Shown here piece by piece: positions 22,906 through 33,330 of a stretch of DNA of 64,000 bases. The DNA comes from Ariolimax columbianus (Eukaryota > Mollusca > Gastropoda > Stylommatophora > Arionidae), in the NCBI GenBank assembly GCA_036924085.1, contig JAVGWX010000005.1, positions 100,087,672-100,151,671 of the forward strand, in the 5' to 3' direction. Each line of letters begins with the position of its first letter. Position 1 is the stretch's first letter. Under the pieces are notes generated by a model. It was not told the origin of the DNA, did no database searches, and saw nothing but the letters and a program-made list of their open reading frames with translations. A program made the translations under genes and the position numbers.

Positions 22906-23330
22906 CGTATTGGAAAGTTGCGTCTATTTGCATTGATTGAAATTCGTATGTGAAATGAGATGTTTGTGTGTCAGGGTCACTAGAATAGACATCGCTGACA
23001 AACGAAGAAATCTGACAGGATGCAAAAGCAACAACTCTCGTGGTACAAACATACATATATTAAGGGCATATGCCTTCAAACGTACCAGTCATACTAGCCT
23101 TCGACATGGACCAACAAAAATAAGAGCCTCGGATCATAAGAAAACGAAAGAGCATGATTGATCGACACATTTTAAGAAATGTGGCAGATGCATTGATTGT
23201 AAATAAGGATCAAATAAATGGTGTATGCGTCTCCCCACCACACGTATCGACATAAGAAGCCAGATGAGATGATGATAATGATGTGGTCTGAATAAGTAAT
23301 GTCGAAATGATTGGTTTCTAAATCCTTACA
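22906..23330. other. unassigned sequence
   Basis: No array or relic is recognised. A 74-codon open frame at 22937-23161 has no recognisable domain. The region separates the telomere-like array from the CpG-richer patch. Confidence 0.3.
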
Positions 23331-23790
23331 CCCTCATCCTAAAGCCCTCTCGCCGAATCACAGCGTCAGTGCCGACTGGAATGATGCTCAACTATTTGAA
23401 GCCGGTTGCCACTTTTAAACGCTGCCAGTATTGATTTCTCTCTGTGATCTGCGCTCGTGTAGCCCCGAAATATTATCTTAGCTGGCTAGCGTTTCCCTAG
23501 CAACGAATGCAAATTGGAAAAAATCGAAACTCCTAACTCTCTTGGCGGATTTTCTCTCTCTCTTCCCAGTCTCTGTAGGCCGTGTCGCTGTGGACCAGAA
23601 AACGCTCTTCAGCGTACTGTGGTTAAACGTTCTTAATCTAAGTTAGTGCGTGCGCTGTGTGTGTGGATAGAGCCAGTAAACGGCGTTTGGATGCATGGAC
23701 TTGTCTTCTGTAAGTGCCGGGCCTTTTACCACTTTCTGGATCTTGTAGGATTCTGAGAGCCTTCCACTGAAGGTAGGTACATGCCTTGTT
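23330..23790 (+). promoter_or_regulatory. possible promoter/first exon: CpG-richer patch with an X-box-like site
   Basis: CpG dinucleotides are denser here (about twenty in 430 bases) than in neighbouring sequence. GTTTCCCTAGCAAC at 23491-23504 fits the two half-sites of an RFX X-box. Downstream, atgcatggacttgtcttct is followed by GTAAGT at about 23710, a strong splice-donor match. It could be an upstream exon of the secreted-protein gene, whose second exon seems to start at 23203 plus 10 kb (33203), or of another gene. No TATA box was found. This is inference from composition and motifs only. Confidence 0.3.
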
Positions 23791-23794
23791 CTTT

Positions 23795-24255
23795 CTCTCC
23801 TCTTCTTTTAAAAAAAATTCTTCTTCTTCTTCTTTTTCTTCCCTTTCATCTCCTGCTCTTCATCAACTTCTTTTTCTTCTTCCTCTTCTTCTTGTTCTCC
23901 TCCTCCTCCCCATTGTTTGCCATCAGACATCCACATCAACGGCTCCAACAAAGTCATGTCTGTGGCTGCCTTCATGATACGGGTTTGCACTGTGTTATGT
24001 GACGGTTGTTAGAGGGCCGGGGTGAGGGGAGGCACGGACTTCTGCATGTATTTCTTTTGGATGGCATCCAATGCTTTTGGTCGTCCCTAGCCTAGCGTAC
24101 ATGTGACGCATCAGTTGTTTCAGTTCCTCTTTCTGCATGTTCAATATCTTTTTTCCAAGGAAGCCTTTTATCAAATGTCACTCGAAGATAGGTAGAGTTG
24201 CCTACTCCCTTGATCTGGGTCCACAAAAATGTATGCTATTCTTTGTGAGAAACGG
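23795..24255. other. pyrimidine-rich tract and unassigned sequence
   Basis: 23800-23915 is a TTC/CTT-rich polypyrimidine tract. The remainder to 24255 has no recognised feature. The serine/leucine/phenylalanine-rich open frames across the tract are low-complexity artefacts. Confidence 0.5.
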
Positions 24256-24259
24256 AGAA

Positions 24260-24760
24260 CAGCGTTATGGATGTTTTAGCTGTGTTAACTTAACGTTTTT
24301 ATACTGGTGTAAAAGCCTCATTAGTGTTAACTGTACGTGACATTTCTCATTTAATATCTTCAGCGTTTCTACTACTCTCTGCATACTGTGGGTTTCTGTA
24401 GTTGGAGGTTTTTCATTGCACCTGAGTACTATACAATCTTGACATTGACCAGCTTTCAATCTAAAGATCACTTGAAGATCAGCCATGACTTTATTTTGTT
24501 CAGTTCCTGTTGTGAAGATGACGATGCTCTTCTCTAGTTGAAACATAGTAGTTGTCTTCTTTTTAAAAGTTGGATTGTTGTTCAGTCCATTTCCCCATGA
24601 ATTTGGCTTTAATGATTGCATTTGCTTCTTTATACAAGATGCTCGAGTCTATTTGTGGAGGAAGCTCTTCCCCTCGCTGCTAGTCTGCATGCAACTTAAT
24701 TGTATTCGATGTTGCAGTGGGCAGGGATCTATTGAATGACCAACCTTGACCGTTCTGCTG
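24260..24760 (-). mobile_element. I-like element relic: end of RNase H and C-terminal domain
   Basis: Broken - strand frames read PAHCNIEYN, LAARGEELPPQIDSSILYKE, ANAIIKAKFMGKW and MADLQVIFRLKAGQC. These line up in order with the intact element at 56505-58748 (PAHCNIQGN, LAKEGARLPQTDTSMTYEE, KRLIKARYMTKW, QVVVFRLRTGHN). It is a decayed copy of the same family or a close relative. Confidence 0.75.
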
Positions 24761-24919
24761 AGAGTACAGGCAATACCCGACATCTCTATCGCTATGTTGT
24801 TTTAGAACGGCTAATGCTGACTAGTGGTCTGCCGGGGTCTTTGTGTATGACAAGGACAAGAATAGCACCACTGCCTCCCAGAGAGAATGTCGTAACAGGC
24901 GACTAATTGTGTGACATGG

Positions 24920-25195
24920 CATAACACCGAACATGGTTCGGTGGTTTGAGCATCATAGATGGCGCCTAACAGGCTGCGGGTCTACTTTTCTCTAGTGCTT
25001 GAATCTATTAAGATAAACTCGCACATCTGTTAACCATCCAACGCAGCGGAGTATTAAGCTGCTCAAGCCTAGCCCGCTAAAGCAGGAAATCCTTCTCCTG
25101 GCTAAATCCAGCTCATACCAGAGTTGGGACCTGCACAGGGGCATCTGCCTCTGTAGAAGTACAATTCGACTAAGAATTAAAAATGGTGACTAGAC
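24920..25195 (+). repeat. dispersed short repeat C, copy 1
   Basis: About 270 bases that match the reverse complement of 34195-34455. Shared blocks include catagatggcgcctaacag, ctgcgggtctactt, cgcacat(c)ygttaacca, ataagctgctc and cctgtagaagtaca. Its size and dispersal suggest a SINE. No TSD is obvious. Confidence 0.7.
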
Positions 25196-25234
25196 ATCAG
25201 TCAGGAATACTATGTTTTCTGAACTTAACTTCTT

Positions 25235-25570
25235 TATTCTTGTCTAGAAGACCCTGCAGAGTTTGTGTACAAACAGTTTCTTCTACTCAACTTGATCTTA
25301 AAATAACTAAATGCATCCAATTTATTTATTAATGCATTAGCTGACCATGCCCTTACTATTTCCTACAGCAATACATTCAAAGCATTCACCACTTTCTGAC
25401 TAAAAGTATATTTCCTAATATCTAATCTAGACCTTTCTTGAATTAATTTGTTACGTAACTGTGTCCTCTTGTTTTTTGTATCTCTGCTGTACTTTGACAA
25501 ATTTGTTAAAGTCTAATTTTTCTTTCACTTGATTAACTTTTTGGTGGATATCTTTATCCTGAATGATAAG
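25235..25570 (-). mobile_element. CR1-like element, 3' end
   Basis: The - strand reads the conserved CR1-type C-terminus in broken frames: LDIRKYTFSQKVVNALNVL-like, followed by INAFINKLDAF-like. It shares nucleotide-level similarity with 54275-54545, including the tail region (gcagagtttgtgtacaaaca, gtttctt). It is a 5'-truncated, decayed copy. Confidence 0.7.
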
Positions 25571-25712
25571 CTCAGCATGCAACAACCTTCAATGCGTCTG
25601 CTTCCGCGCAGAAGTTGTTGGAGTGTTTCCGTTGTTAGTACTAGAGTTGTTTCTTCTTCGTTCCTTTTAAAGTGGTTCAATTGGTAATGCTATCCACTTA
25701 TACCCCACGTGC

Positions 25713-27412
25713 GGTATTTGTCGCGCTCAAATCGGACCGTCTAGTCAAATGTGATCACATCTAAACACGCGTGTCTAATGGTGTCGCCATCTTGTAGTTT
25801 GTCGTGCTCACATCTGACCGTCTAGTCAAATGCGATCACATCTAAACACGCGTGTCTAATGGTGTCGCCATCTTGTAGTTTGTCGTGCTCACATCTGACC
25901 GTCTAGTCAAATGCGATCACATCTAAACACGCGTGTCTAATGGTGTCGCCATCTTGTAGTTTGTCGTGCTCACATCTGACCGACTAGATAAATGCGATCA
26001 CATCTAAACACGCGCGTCTAATGGTGTCGCCATCTTGTAGTTTGTCGTGCTCACGTCTGACCGACTAGATAAATGCGATCACATCTAAACACGCGTGTCT
26101 AATAGTTTCGCTATCTTGTAGTTTGTCGTGCTCACATCTGACCGACTAGATAAATGCGATCAAATCTAAACACGCGTGTCTAATAGTTTCGCTATCTTGT
26201 AGTTTGTCGTGCTCACATCTGACCGACTAGATAAATGCGATCACATCTAAACACGCGTGTCTAATGGTGTCGCCATCTTGTAGTTTGTCGTGCTCACATC
26301 TGACCGACTAGATAAATGCGATCACATCTAAACACGCGTGTCTAATGGTGTCGCCATCTTGTAGTTTGTCGTGCTCACATCTGACCGACTAGATAAATGC
26401 GATCACATCTAAACACGCGTGTCTAATGGTGTCGCCATCTTGTAGTTTGTCGTGCTCACATCTGACCGACTAGATAAATGCGATCACATCTAAACACGCG
26501 TGTCTAATGGTGTCGCCATCTTGTAGTTTGTCGTGCTCACGTCTGACCGACTAGATAAATGCGATCACATCTAAACACGCGTGTCTAATAGTTTCGCTAT
26601 CTTGTAGTTTGTCGTGCTCACATCTGACCGACTAGATAAATGCGATCACATCTAAACACGCGTGTCTAATGGTGTCGCCACCTTGTAGTTTGTCGTGCTC
26701 ACATCTGACCGACTAGATAAATGCGATCACATCTAAACACGCGTGTCTAATAGTTTCGCTATCTTGTAGTTTGTCGTGCTCACATCTGACCGACTAGATA
26801 AATGCGATCACATCTAAACACGCGTGTCTAATGGTGTCGCCATCTTGTAGTTTGTCGTGCTCACATCTGACCGACTAGATAAATGCGATCACATCTAAAC
26901 ACGCGTGTCTAATAGTTTCGCTATCTTGTAGTTTGTCGTGCTCACATCTGACCGACTAGATAAATGCGATCACATCTAAACACGCGTGTCTAATAGTTTC
27001 GCTATCTTGTAGTTTGTCGTGCTCACATCTGACCGACTAGATAAATGCGATCACATCTAAACACGCGTGTCTAATAGTTTCGCTATCTTGTAGTTTGTCG
27101 TGCTCACATCTGACCGACTAGATAAATGCGATCACATCTAAACACGCGTGTCTAATAGTTTCGCTATCTTGTAGTTTGTCGTGCTCACATCTGACCGACT
27201 AGATAAATGCGATCACATCTAAACACGCGTGTCTAATAGTTTCGCTATCTTGTAGTTTGTCGTGCTCACATCTGACCGACTAGATAAATGCGATCACATC
27301 TAAACACGCGTGTCTAATAGTTTCGCTATCTTGTAGTTTGTCGTGCTCACATCTGACCGACTAGATAAATGCGAACACATCTAAACACGCGTGTCTAATA
27401 GTTTCGCTATCT
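25713..27412. repeat. 81-bp satellite, 21 copies, two variants
   Basis: The unit contains gtttgtcgtgctcacatctg, accgactagataaatgcgat, ACACGCGTGT (a perfect 10-base palindrome) and a variable end. Variant A ends ggtgtcgccatcttgtag and variant B ends agtttcgctatcttgtag. The order is about A4 B2 A4 B A B A B7, so B dominates the right end. The first three copies carry tctagtcaaatg instead of actagataaatg. No coding potential. Confidence 0.95.
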
Positions 27413-27639
27413 TCGTTTGCGATGGGCAACAATTACTATTATTATCCACCTTCCCTTAATGTGGCTTAGTTATCTGAGCCACATGTAAACACATGTATCC
27501 ATGTTCCTGGTGTTAGCCTCTCCTAAGATGTCTCTTCGTGATAACTATCCTGTCTAAATCTGCCTCAGATATCTTCTGTTCTATTCCCTCTATATGTCAC
27601 TCTATCTCATAGACTTACTTTTGTTCACGAGAAGGAAGA

Positions 27640-27990
27640 CTAACGTCTGGTCAGGTAAAATATACTGATCAGACATGTCAGTCAGGGTCAGGCTAAATAT
27701 ACTGATCAGACATGTCAGTCAGGGTCAGGCAAAGAATACTGGGTCAAGACCCTCACCTTGGCTTCATCGTAGCCATTCCTGGAAACGGGCTGTTTTCTGG
27801 CAGCCTTACTAACAAGGTGAGAGATCTACGTGATCCCCGTAGTAATGAGTGACACAAAGTTGGGGCCTAGCATAGCACAACCGCCTGGGGACCCCGGTCC
27901 ACCTTCATCATGTGAGGAAAGCTACTGCAACCCGCCAGTTAACGTTCTTTTCAGGGCGGTCACAAGAGTAAACCTTCTAATTGTGGGCAT
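27640..27990 (+). mobile_element. SINE-B copy 1
   Basis: Homologous to 35052-35425 (inverted), 51460-51785 and part of 62835-62960. Shared blocks include gtcaggg and tactgatcaga words, cctggaaacg, tggcagcct, ctaac(a/g)aggtg, atgatcccc, agcatagcacaaccgcctg and ggtccaccttcatca. The 3' end reads ttgtgggcattc followed by an AAC-type tail. This copy has an internal duplication of about 43 bases (27660-27735). Confidence 0.8.
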
Positions 27991-28164
27991 TCGAAATAAC
28001 AACATTTTTCCATGAGATAATTTGTGATATCTGTTTTAGATCTCCAGCTTCCTCTCGACTATCATTAGATTTGCTCGTCAGATCTTTGGTTTTAGCAATG
28101 AAGGGGATTCTTGTAATCTTCCTCTCCCTATTTGATTTGTTCTGCATTGGATGATCTGGCATTC

Positions 28165-28490
28165 ATTTGAAACTCTCCTTCTGCTGGAGTATGTTGTGGT
28201 CACTGCGAGTCTCTATACTTTTAAATCCTGTGGTGTTCTCCATTTCATTTATTTATTGTTCTCATAGCTCCAGAGATGATACGTATTCCTTGGTTTTGGG
28301 CTGTATTCATTTTTTTGAAAATTATTTTTTGTTGCTGTGGACCATGCCGCTATTCCATTCCGTATTCTAGTATAGGTCTCACATTATCTGTGCAGAGTTT
28401 CCTTAAAATGACCTGTCAGTTGCCCATGTTGAGCACTTTATCTTTATCAGTATGACCATTCTGTTCCTAGCTTTGTTGATGGATTTTTAA
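28165..28490 (-). mobile_element. I-like element relic: RT C-terminal region
   Basis: The - strand reads RPILEYGM, then NTAQNQGIRIISGAMRT. This aligns with RPVLEYGIAAW and KLQNQAMRIITGGMKSTP in the intact element at 56505-58748. Frames are broken. It may belong to the same decayed copy as the endonuclease relic at 29290-30250, separated by CR1-like insertions. Confidence 0.7.
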
Positions 28491-28559
28491 AAATGGTTTT
28501 CCCGTGTCGGTCTTTGATCCCTTGTTGTTCTCAGATAAGACTTATGCTTAGGGGAAGCG

Positions 28560-29260
28560 TGGCCATTTACTTTTAGGATTATTTCTTGGGGTTTGGGAGA
28601 TAGAGAGAAGACTGTTAAGCTGGATACAATTCGGGAGTGGTCTGAGAGCTGGAAAGTAGAGTTTAATGTAGATACATGTACAGCCATCCACATGGAAAAT
28701 AGAGTTCAATGTAGATACACGTACGGCCACATGGATTGATCCAATATGGAACATTCGAGCGTAATTACATAATCGGAGAGAACTGTATAAAAATAGCCAA
28801 ATTGTATAAATCATTAGTTAGACCTAGACTGGAGTACTGCGTACAAGTGTGAAGTCCTTATCGTAGAGGAGATATAAACAAAACTGGAAGTGTGATTCCA
28901 GAATTATAGTTATGAGGAAAGACTCAGAAAAACCGATCTACAGTGTCTAGAAAAGAGCAGAATTCGGGGTGATTTAATACCGATTTTATAAAATAATTAA
29001 CGGAAAGGATAAATTAGACTATAACATGTTTTTTTCCAAAATGCAGTAGCCTAAAAAAACAAAAAGAAAAAATAAGAGGACATAGCCACAATTAATTTCA
29101 AAAGATCCGGATCAGATACCGGGAAATATTTTCTTAGTCAGAGAGTGGTGAATGCTTGGAATGCATTGACACAGGAAATAGTGGAGGCATGGTCAATTAA
29201 TGCATTCAAGAATAGATTGAACGCACATAAGTATTTTTAGATCAAGTGAATGTAAAAGAA
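28560..29260 (+). mobile_element. CR1-like element, RT end and 3' end
   Basis: In broken + strand frames: LREWSESWKVEFNVDTC-like at 28630, KIAKLYKSLVRPRLEYCVQV at 28790-28845, then the conserved terminal block KYFLSQRVVNAWNAL and INAFKNRL at 29130-29220, ending with a stop near 29240. A short internal duplication (gttcaatgtagatacacgtac) sits at 28655-28730. Confidence 0.75.
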
Positions 29261-29289
29261 ACTGGTTGTATACAGACTCTGCAAAATCT

Positions 29290-30250
29290 TCCAAGCCAGT
29301 ATAAAGACGTCAAATTAAGTTAGTGGTTCTGATTACGTGGATGGCAATTCGCCATTTTCTGTGTCCATGTCTCTAATATATTTAGGGTTTTTTGCATTTC
29401 GTTTCTAGTTACAGGTGTATCAGCCTTTTCCGGTTAGTACGTTTCCTTCATTTGTAGCTGTTTTCGTGAATTAAGGCATTTTCTAGTTTTCAAAGCTTCT
29501 TGCTCTCTTTCAAAGTTGAGAATGTCTGTATGATCATGCCAGCTATTCCTGCATGATTGATTGACTGCTTTCCAATATCTTGCCATAGCTGCCTTAACTG
29601 CGATATTACTTTTTTATTTTAATTAATTTCGAACTCGTATTAGTTGAAGTTCCATCTATTGAACTTTCTGTGATCTTGGAATGCATTGACACAGGAAATA
29701 GTGGAGGCATGGTCAATTAATGCATTCAAGAATAGATTGGATGCACATAGGTATTTTTTTTGATCAAATGAATGTAAAAGAAACTGGTTACGGTTTCCCG
29801 TTTCTTCTATCACATTTTATTATGCTTTTGTTGTTTCCTTTGAAAGGCCCTGGTTGAATTTGTCCACAATCTTACCTACTTTCTTGTGGTAGGTGTTAAT
29901 GGAATGACATTAGAGAACTGTACGTGTGATAACCATTGGCTAGTCTGTTTTGTGTAGTTCCATCTGGCTAATGGCTTGGGGTCAGACAGAGTGTTTCCCA
30001 GGTTTATGGTAAGTTTGACTGGTCTGTGTTCACGTTCTGCTAGAGGTGCGAGGACTGTTCTTCTATATTTTTGGTCTAGCCACCAGGGGTATAAATAAGC
30101 CCAAGATGCGTTGTTGATAACTATTTCCTTAAATGGATAGTTGAAAGGTCGTCTGGACGGTTGATACGATTTAGAGACCGCTGTCAACCTCCCATTTTTC
30201 TAGCGTTGATCTTTGTGTAACCCCACTTCTCAGACTGACTGTTAATATCT
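29290..30250 (-). mobile_element. I-like element relic: endonuclease and linker
   Basis: On the - strand, 30250-30190 reads VVGDINSQSEKWGYTKINAR (the GDFNxxSxxWG endonuclease motif region). 30187-29876 contains EREHRPVKLTINLGNT, the end of the EEP domain (SDHRPV in intact copies). A charged linker follows (REQEALKTRKCLNSRKQL, then EKADTPVTRNE). A CR1-like 3' end (29675-29790) interrupts it. Confidence 0.7.
29675..29790 (+). mobile_element. second CR1-like 3' end, near-identical to 29157-29270
   Basis: About 110 bases repeat the segment ggaatgcattgacacaggaa, followed by atagtggaggcatggtcaat and the terminal codons, with only a handful of differences. It lies in the same orientation about 520 bases downstream. 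It is either a second, strongly truncated insertion or a local duplication. Confidence 0.75.
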
Positions 30251-30846
30251 CCTACCACCATTGATGCCCGGTCCATAATATTCATAGCTAAATGTTTTAT
30301 TAGAGATTGCGTGGCCTAGGAGTGAATCTCGCTCTGTTTTCACAATCCCATTGGAAAGTGATGGCAACATACCGCACTGCACACTTGCCAATAAACTTAT
30401 AACAGTCAAATGGGTGGCGGTTTTAAAAAGTGGCGTTCTGCAAAAGACACGCTGCTTACTTTTTTATGTTTTATGTCTATTTTTATTTGTATATTATTAC
30501 TGTCTAGCTAGGTAATGTAAAGTCGGCTTTTGTTGTTTAGACTTCTATGTTGGTTTACACCAAGATATCACTTTTGAAGTGATCAGCAGTACAGAGAGGA
30601 TTCGCACCTCGTTTCTTAAATGCCGCTGCAGCCCGTGAGTTTCGTCTCCTTTCATACATAATCTTTGATGGGATTTAGATGGGATTTATGCAATATGTAT
30701 TCCTTCGCCTAGTAGACTTTTGTACAGTACTTCTTAGTTTGAATATACCTTCGACGGTCCATTGCAAAGCCTCGATGTTTGGGTGACAGTGTGTCCATGG
30801 TGTGAGGGACATCTCGTTGTGTGTGCTGGTACCTTGCAGTTTTTTT
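30250..30846. other. unassigned sequence
   Basis: No gene, array or clear relic is seen. Diverged non-LTR sequence from the adjacent endonuclease relic may continue into its first part. Confidence 0.3.
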
Positions 30847-30935
30847 CTATAATATCTTAATATAATAATATAATATATTATATAATAATAATATAATAGG
30901 ATAATAATAACTTAATAATATAATAATAGGTCCTT
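30847..30935. repeat. AT-rich (ATAATA)n microsatellite-like tract
   Basis: Interrupted ataat/aataat units over about 90 bases. Such tracts are common tails or targets of retroelements. Here it precedes a diverged SINE-A fragment. Confidence 0.8.
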
Positions 30936-30954
30936 GCTTAATCTCGGATGAGAT

Positions 30955-31085
30955 ACATAATGTAGTTTACAACAGCGAACTTTTTCTATGTACCTTTCGG
31001 TTCAACTTTTCCGTTTTCAGAAGCATTTTTCTTAAAGTCTGCATCCCTAGCCTTTGGTTGTTCCCAGCGAGCCTGGTGGCCAAGC
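30955..31085 (-). mobile_element. diverged partial SINE-A copy 3
   Basis: tgtagtttacaacagcgaac and tacctttcggttcaac match the corresponding part of SINE-A (cgtagtttacagcttgactg, cacctttcggtccaac). The following catttttctt also lines up. Only the central-to-3' part is recognisable and no TSD can be set. Confidence 0.5.
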
Positions 31086-31089
31086 CTGT

Positions 31090-31880
31090 AATGCATATTA
31101 TTTAATAAGGCCATGTTTACATATGGTTTAATTCGGTCGTTACATGATCACACTGACAGTTGCTCCTTGTCAGGAAAGAGACAGAGGATGTCCTATTTGG
31201 AGTCTTTATGCCTGGCAACATCCTTCTCACCTACCACTTCAATACTGCTCTCTCAGCAGTCGCGTAGTCCTTTGATACGTCGATACCCCGTAGGCTTGTC
31301 ATTTTCTCTATTAGCTGGGACCATTTTCTGTCTGATATAAGGGCCTAGGGATGACTTTTCCCTTTGATCTTCCCTTGCTTAGCTGGCCTTCATCTTGGCC
31401 GCTTTCCCATCTTGCCTCCCGCTGGCTTTGAAACCTAACCTTTGGCAAAATGTCTTGAGTCTACCATGGTTCGCCCTGGTTAGGTGAGATAGGCTTGGAT
31501 AGGAGAGGTTTGAGAGACATATGAGTCTTGTAGTGCGTCTCCCTGCCCCATTCGGACCCCATCATCAATATAACAGTATCGATTCAACATAACATCGTTC
31601 GACTCCTCCATTGCATGGCCTTCTCTAGAGATGGCCATGTCCATTGGGACCCTAGCACCCATATAACCGTATCGATTCTTCCAAATATCGTGCAACTGGC
31701 AAGTCATTTTGTGTTGTTATTTGTTTACTATGTTATATCTTCTGGTACATACCAAGTATCTTACATAATGTTACTGATGACGGGTGTACATAGGGCTAGC
31801 ACAAATTACTACAGCAGCTACCACCAGATTACCCCATGAAGTGCTTTAACTGAAGATTCTTAGAAAAGTTGCCATCGTGT
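31090..31880. other. unassigned sequence
   Basis: No recognisable relic. The 75-codon open frames here overlap on both strands and show no domain. A repeated phrase with taacagtatcgatt/taaccgtatcgatt occurs at about 31570 and 31665. Confidence 0.3.
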
Positions 31881-33185
31881 TCTATATAGGGCCAACAAAT
31901 ACGAAGTATAACTAATACTATATAACAAGCTCTGTATGGTGCCAACAAATAAGAAGTATAACTAATACTATATAACATGCTCTATATAGGGCCAACAAAT
32001 AAGAAGTATAACTAATACTATATAACATGCTCTATATGGTGCCAACAAATAAGAAGTATAACTAATAATATATAACATGCTCTGTATGGGGCCAACAAAT
32101 AAGAAGTATAACTAATACTATATAACATGCTCTGTATAGGGCCAACAAATAAGAAGTATAACTAATAATATATAACATGCTCTGTATGGGGCCAACAAAT
32201 AAGAAGTATAACTAATACTATATAACATGCTCTGTATAGGGCCAACAAATAAGAAGTATAACTAATAATATATAACATGCTCTGTATGGTGCCAACAAAT
32301 AAGAAGTATAACTAATAATATATAACATGCTCTATATGGTGCCAACAAATAAGAAGTATAACTAATACTATATAACATGCTCTGTATAGGGCCAACAAAT
32401 AAGAAGTATAACTAATAATATATAACATGCTCTGTATGGGGCCAACAAATAAGAAGTATAACTAATACTATATAACATGCTCTGTATAGGGCCAACAAAT
32501 AAGAAGTATAACTAATAATATATAACATGCTCTGTATGGTGCCAACAAATAAGAAGTATAACTAATAATATATAACATGCTCTATATGGTGCCAACAAAT
32601 AAGAAGTATAACTAATACTATATAACATGCTCTGTATAGGGCCAACAAATAAGAAGTATAACTAATAATATATAACATGCTCTGTATGGTGCCAACAAAT
32701 AAGAAGTATAACTAATAATATATAACATGCTCTATATGGTGCCAACAAATAAGAAGTATAACTAATAATATATAACATGCTCTGTATGGTGCCAACAAAT
32801 AAGAAGTATAACTAATACTATATAACATGCTCTATATGGTGCCAACAAATAAGAAGTATAACTAATAATATATAACATGCTCTGTATGGTGCCAACAAAT
32901 AAGAAGTATAACTAATAATATATAACATGCTCTGTATGGTGCCAACAAATAAGAAGTATAACTAATACTATATAACAAGCTCTGTATGGTGCCAACAAAT
33001 AAGAAGTATAACTAATAATATATAACAAGCTCTGTATGGTGCCAACAAATAAGAAGTATAACTAATAATATATAACAAGCTCTGTATAGGGCCAACAAAT
33101 AAGAAGTATAACTAATAATATATAACATGCTCTGTATAGGGCCAACAAATAAGAAGTATAACTAATACTATATAACATGCTCTGT
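31880..33185. repeat. 50-bp minisatellite, about 26 copies
   Basis: The unit contains gccaacaaataagaagtata, then actaata(a/c)tatataaca and tgctctgtatgg. The period is exactly 50 with only a few variable positions. The array ends about 20 bases before a probable splice acceptor (33202) and 60 bases before the start codon of the secreted-protein gene. Confidence 0.95.
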
Positions 33186-33202
33186 ACACCCCGTTGTTTC
33201 AG

Positions 33203-33246
33203 ATCGAACAGCTCCCCTGTCAAGGTGCTACATACAGCCACATACA
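33203..33246 (+). other. probable 5' untranslated part of the secreted-protein gene
   Basis: ccccgttgtttcag ending at 33202 is a good splice acceptor. The sequence after it runs 44 bases to the start codon at 33247. This implies at least one upstream non-coding exon, not identified. If instead transcription starts nearby, the acceptor match is fortuitous. Confidence 0.45.
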
Positions 33247-33330
33247 ATGACTTTGATAAGACATTACATACAGGTTATCTGTGTTGTCGTCGCTTGTCCT
33301 ATTCTGCATGCGGCTTCCAAAGACGAAAAG
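33247..33330 (+). CDS. secreted-protein gene, coding exon 1 (signal peptide)
   Basis: Encodes residues 1-28: start Met, a basic/polar lead (TLIRHYIQ), a hydrophobic core and a small-residue cleavage site (HAAS). It ends KDEK, followed by the donor GTATGT. Intron phase 0 matches exon 2. A (CAT)n microsatellite begins six bases inside the intron. Confidence 0.8.

Noticed and set aside
22679..23056. Open frames over the second telomere-like array (PNTNPDPNTN and VRVRVSV repeats)
   Set aside because: Hexamer repeats produce dipeptide-type repeats in several frames; no coding evidence.
24840..25195. tRNA gene within the dispersed repeat
   Set aside because: No cloverleaf-compatible stems with A and B boxes could be drawn; only SINE-like dispersal is supported.
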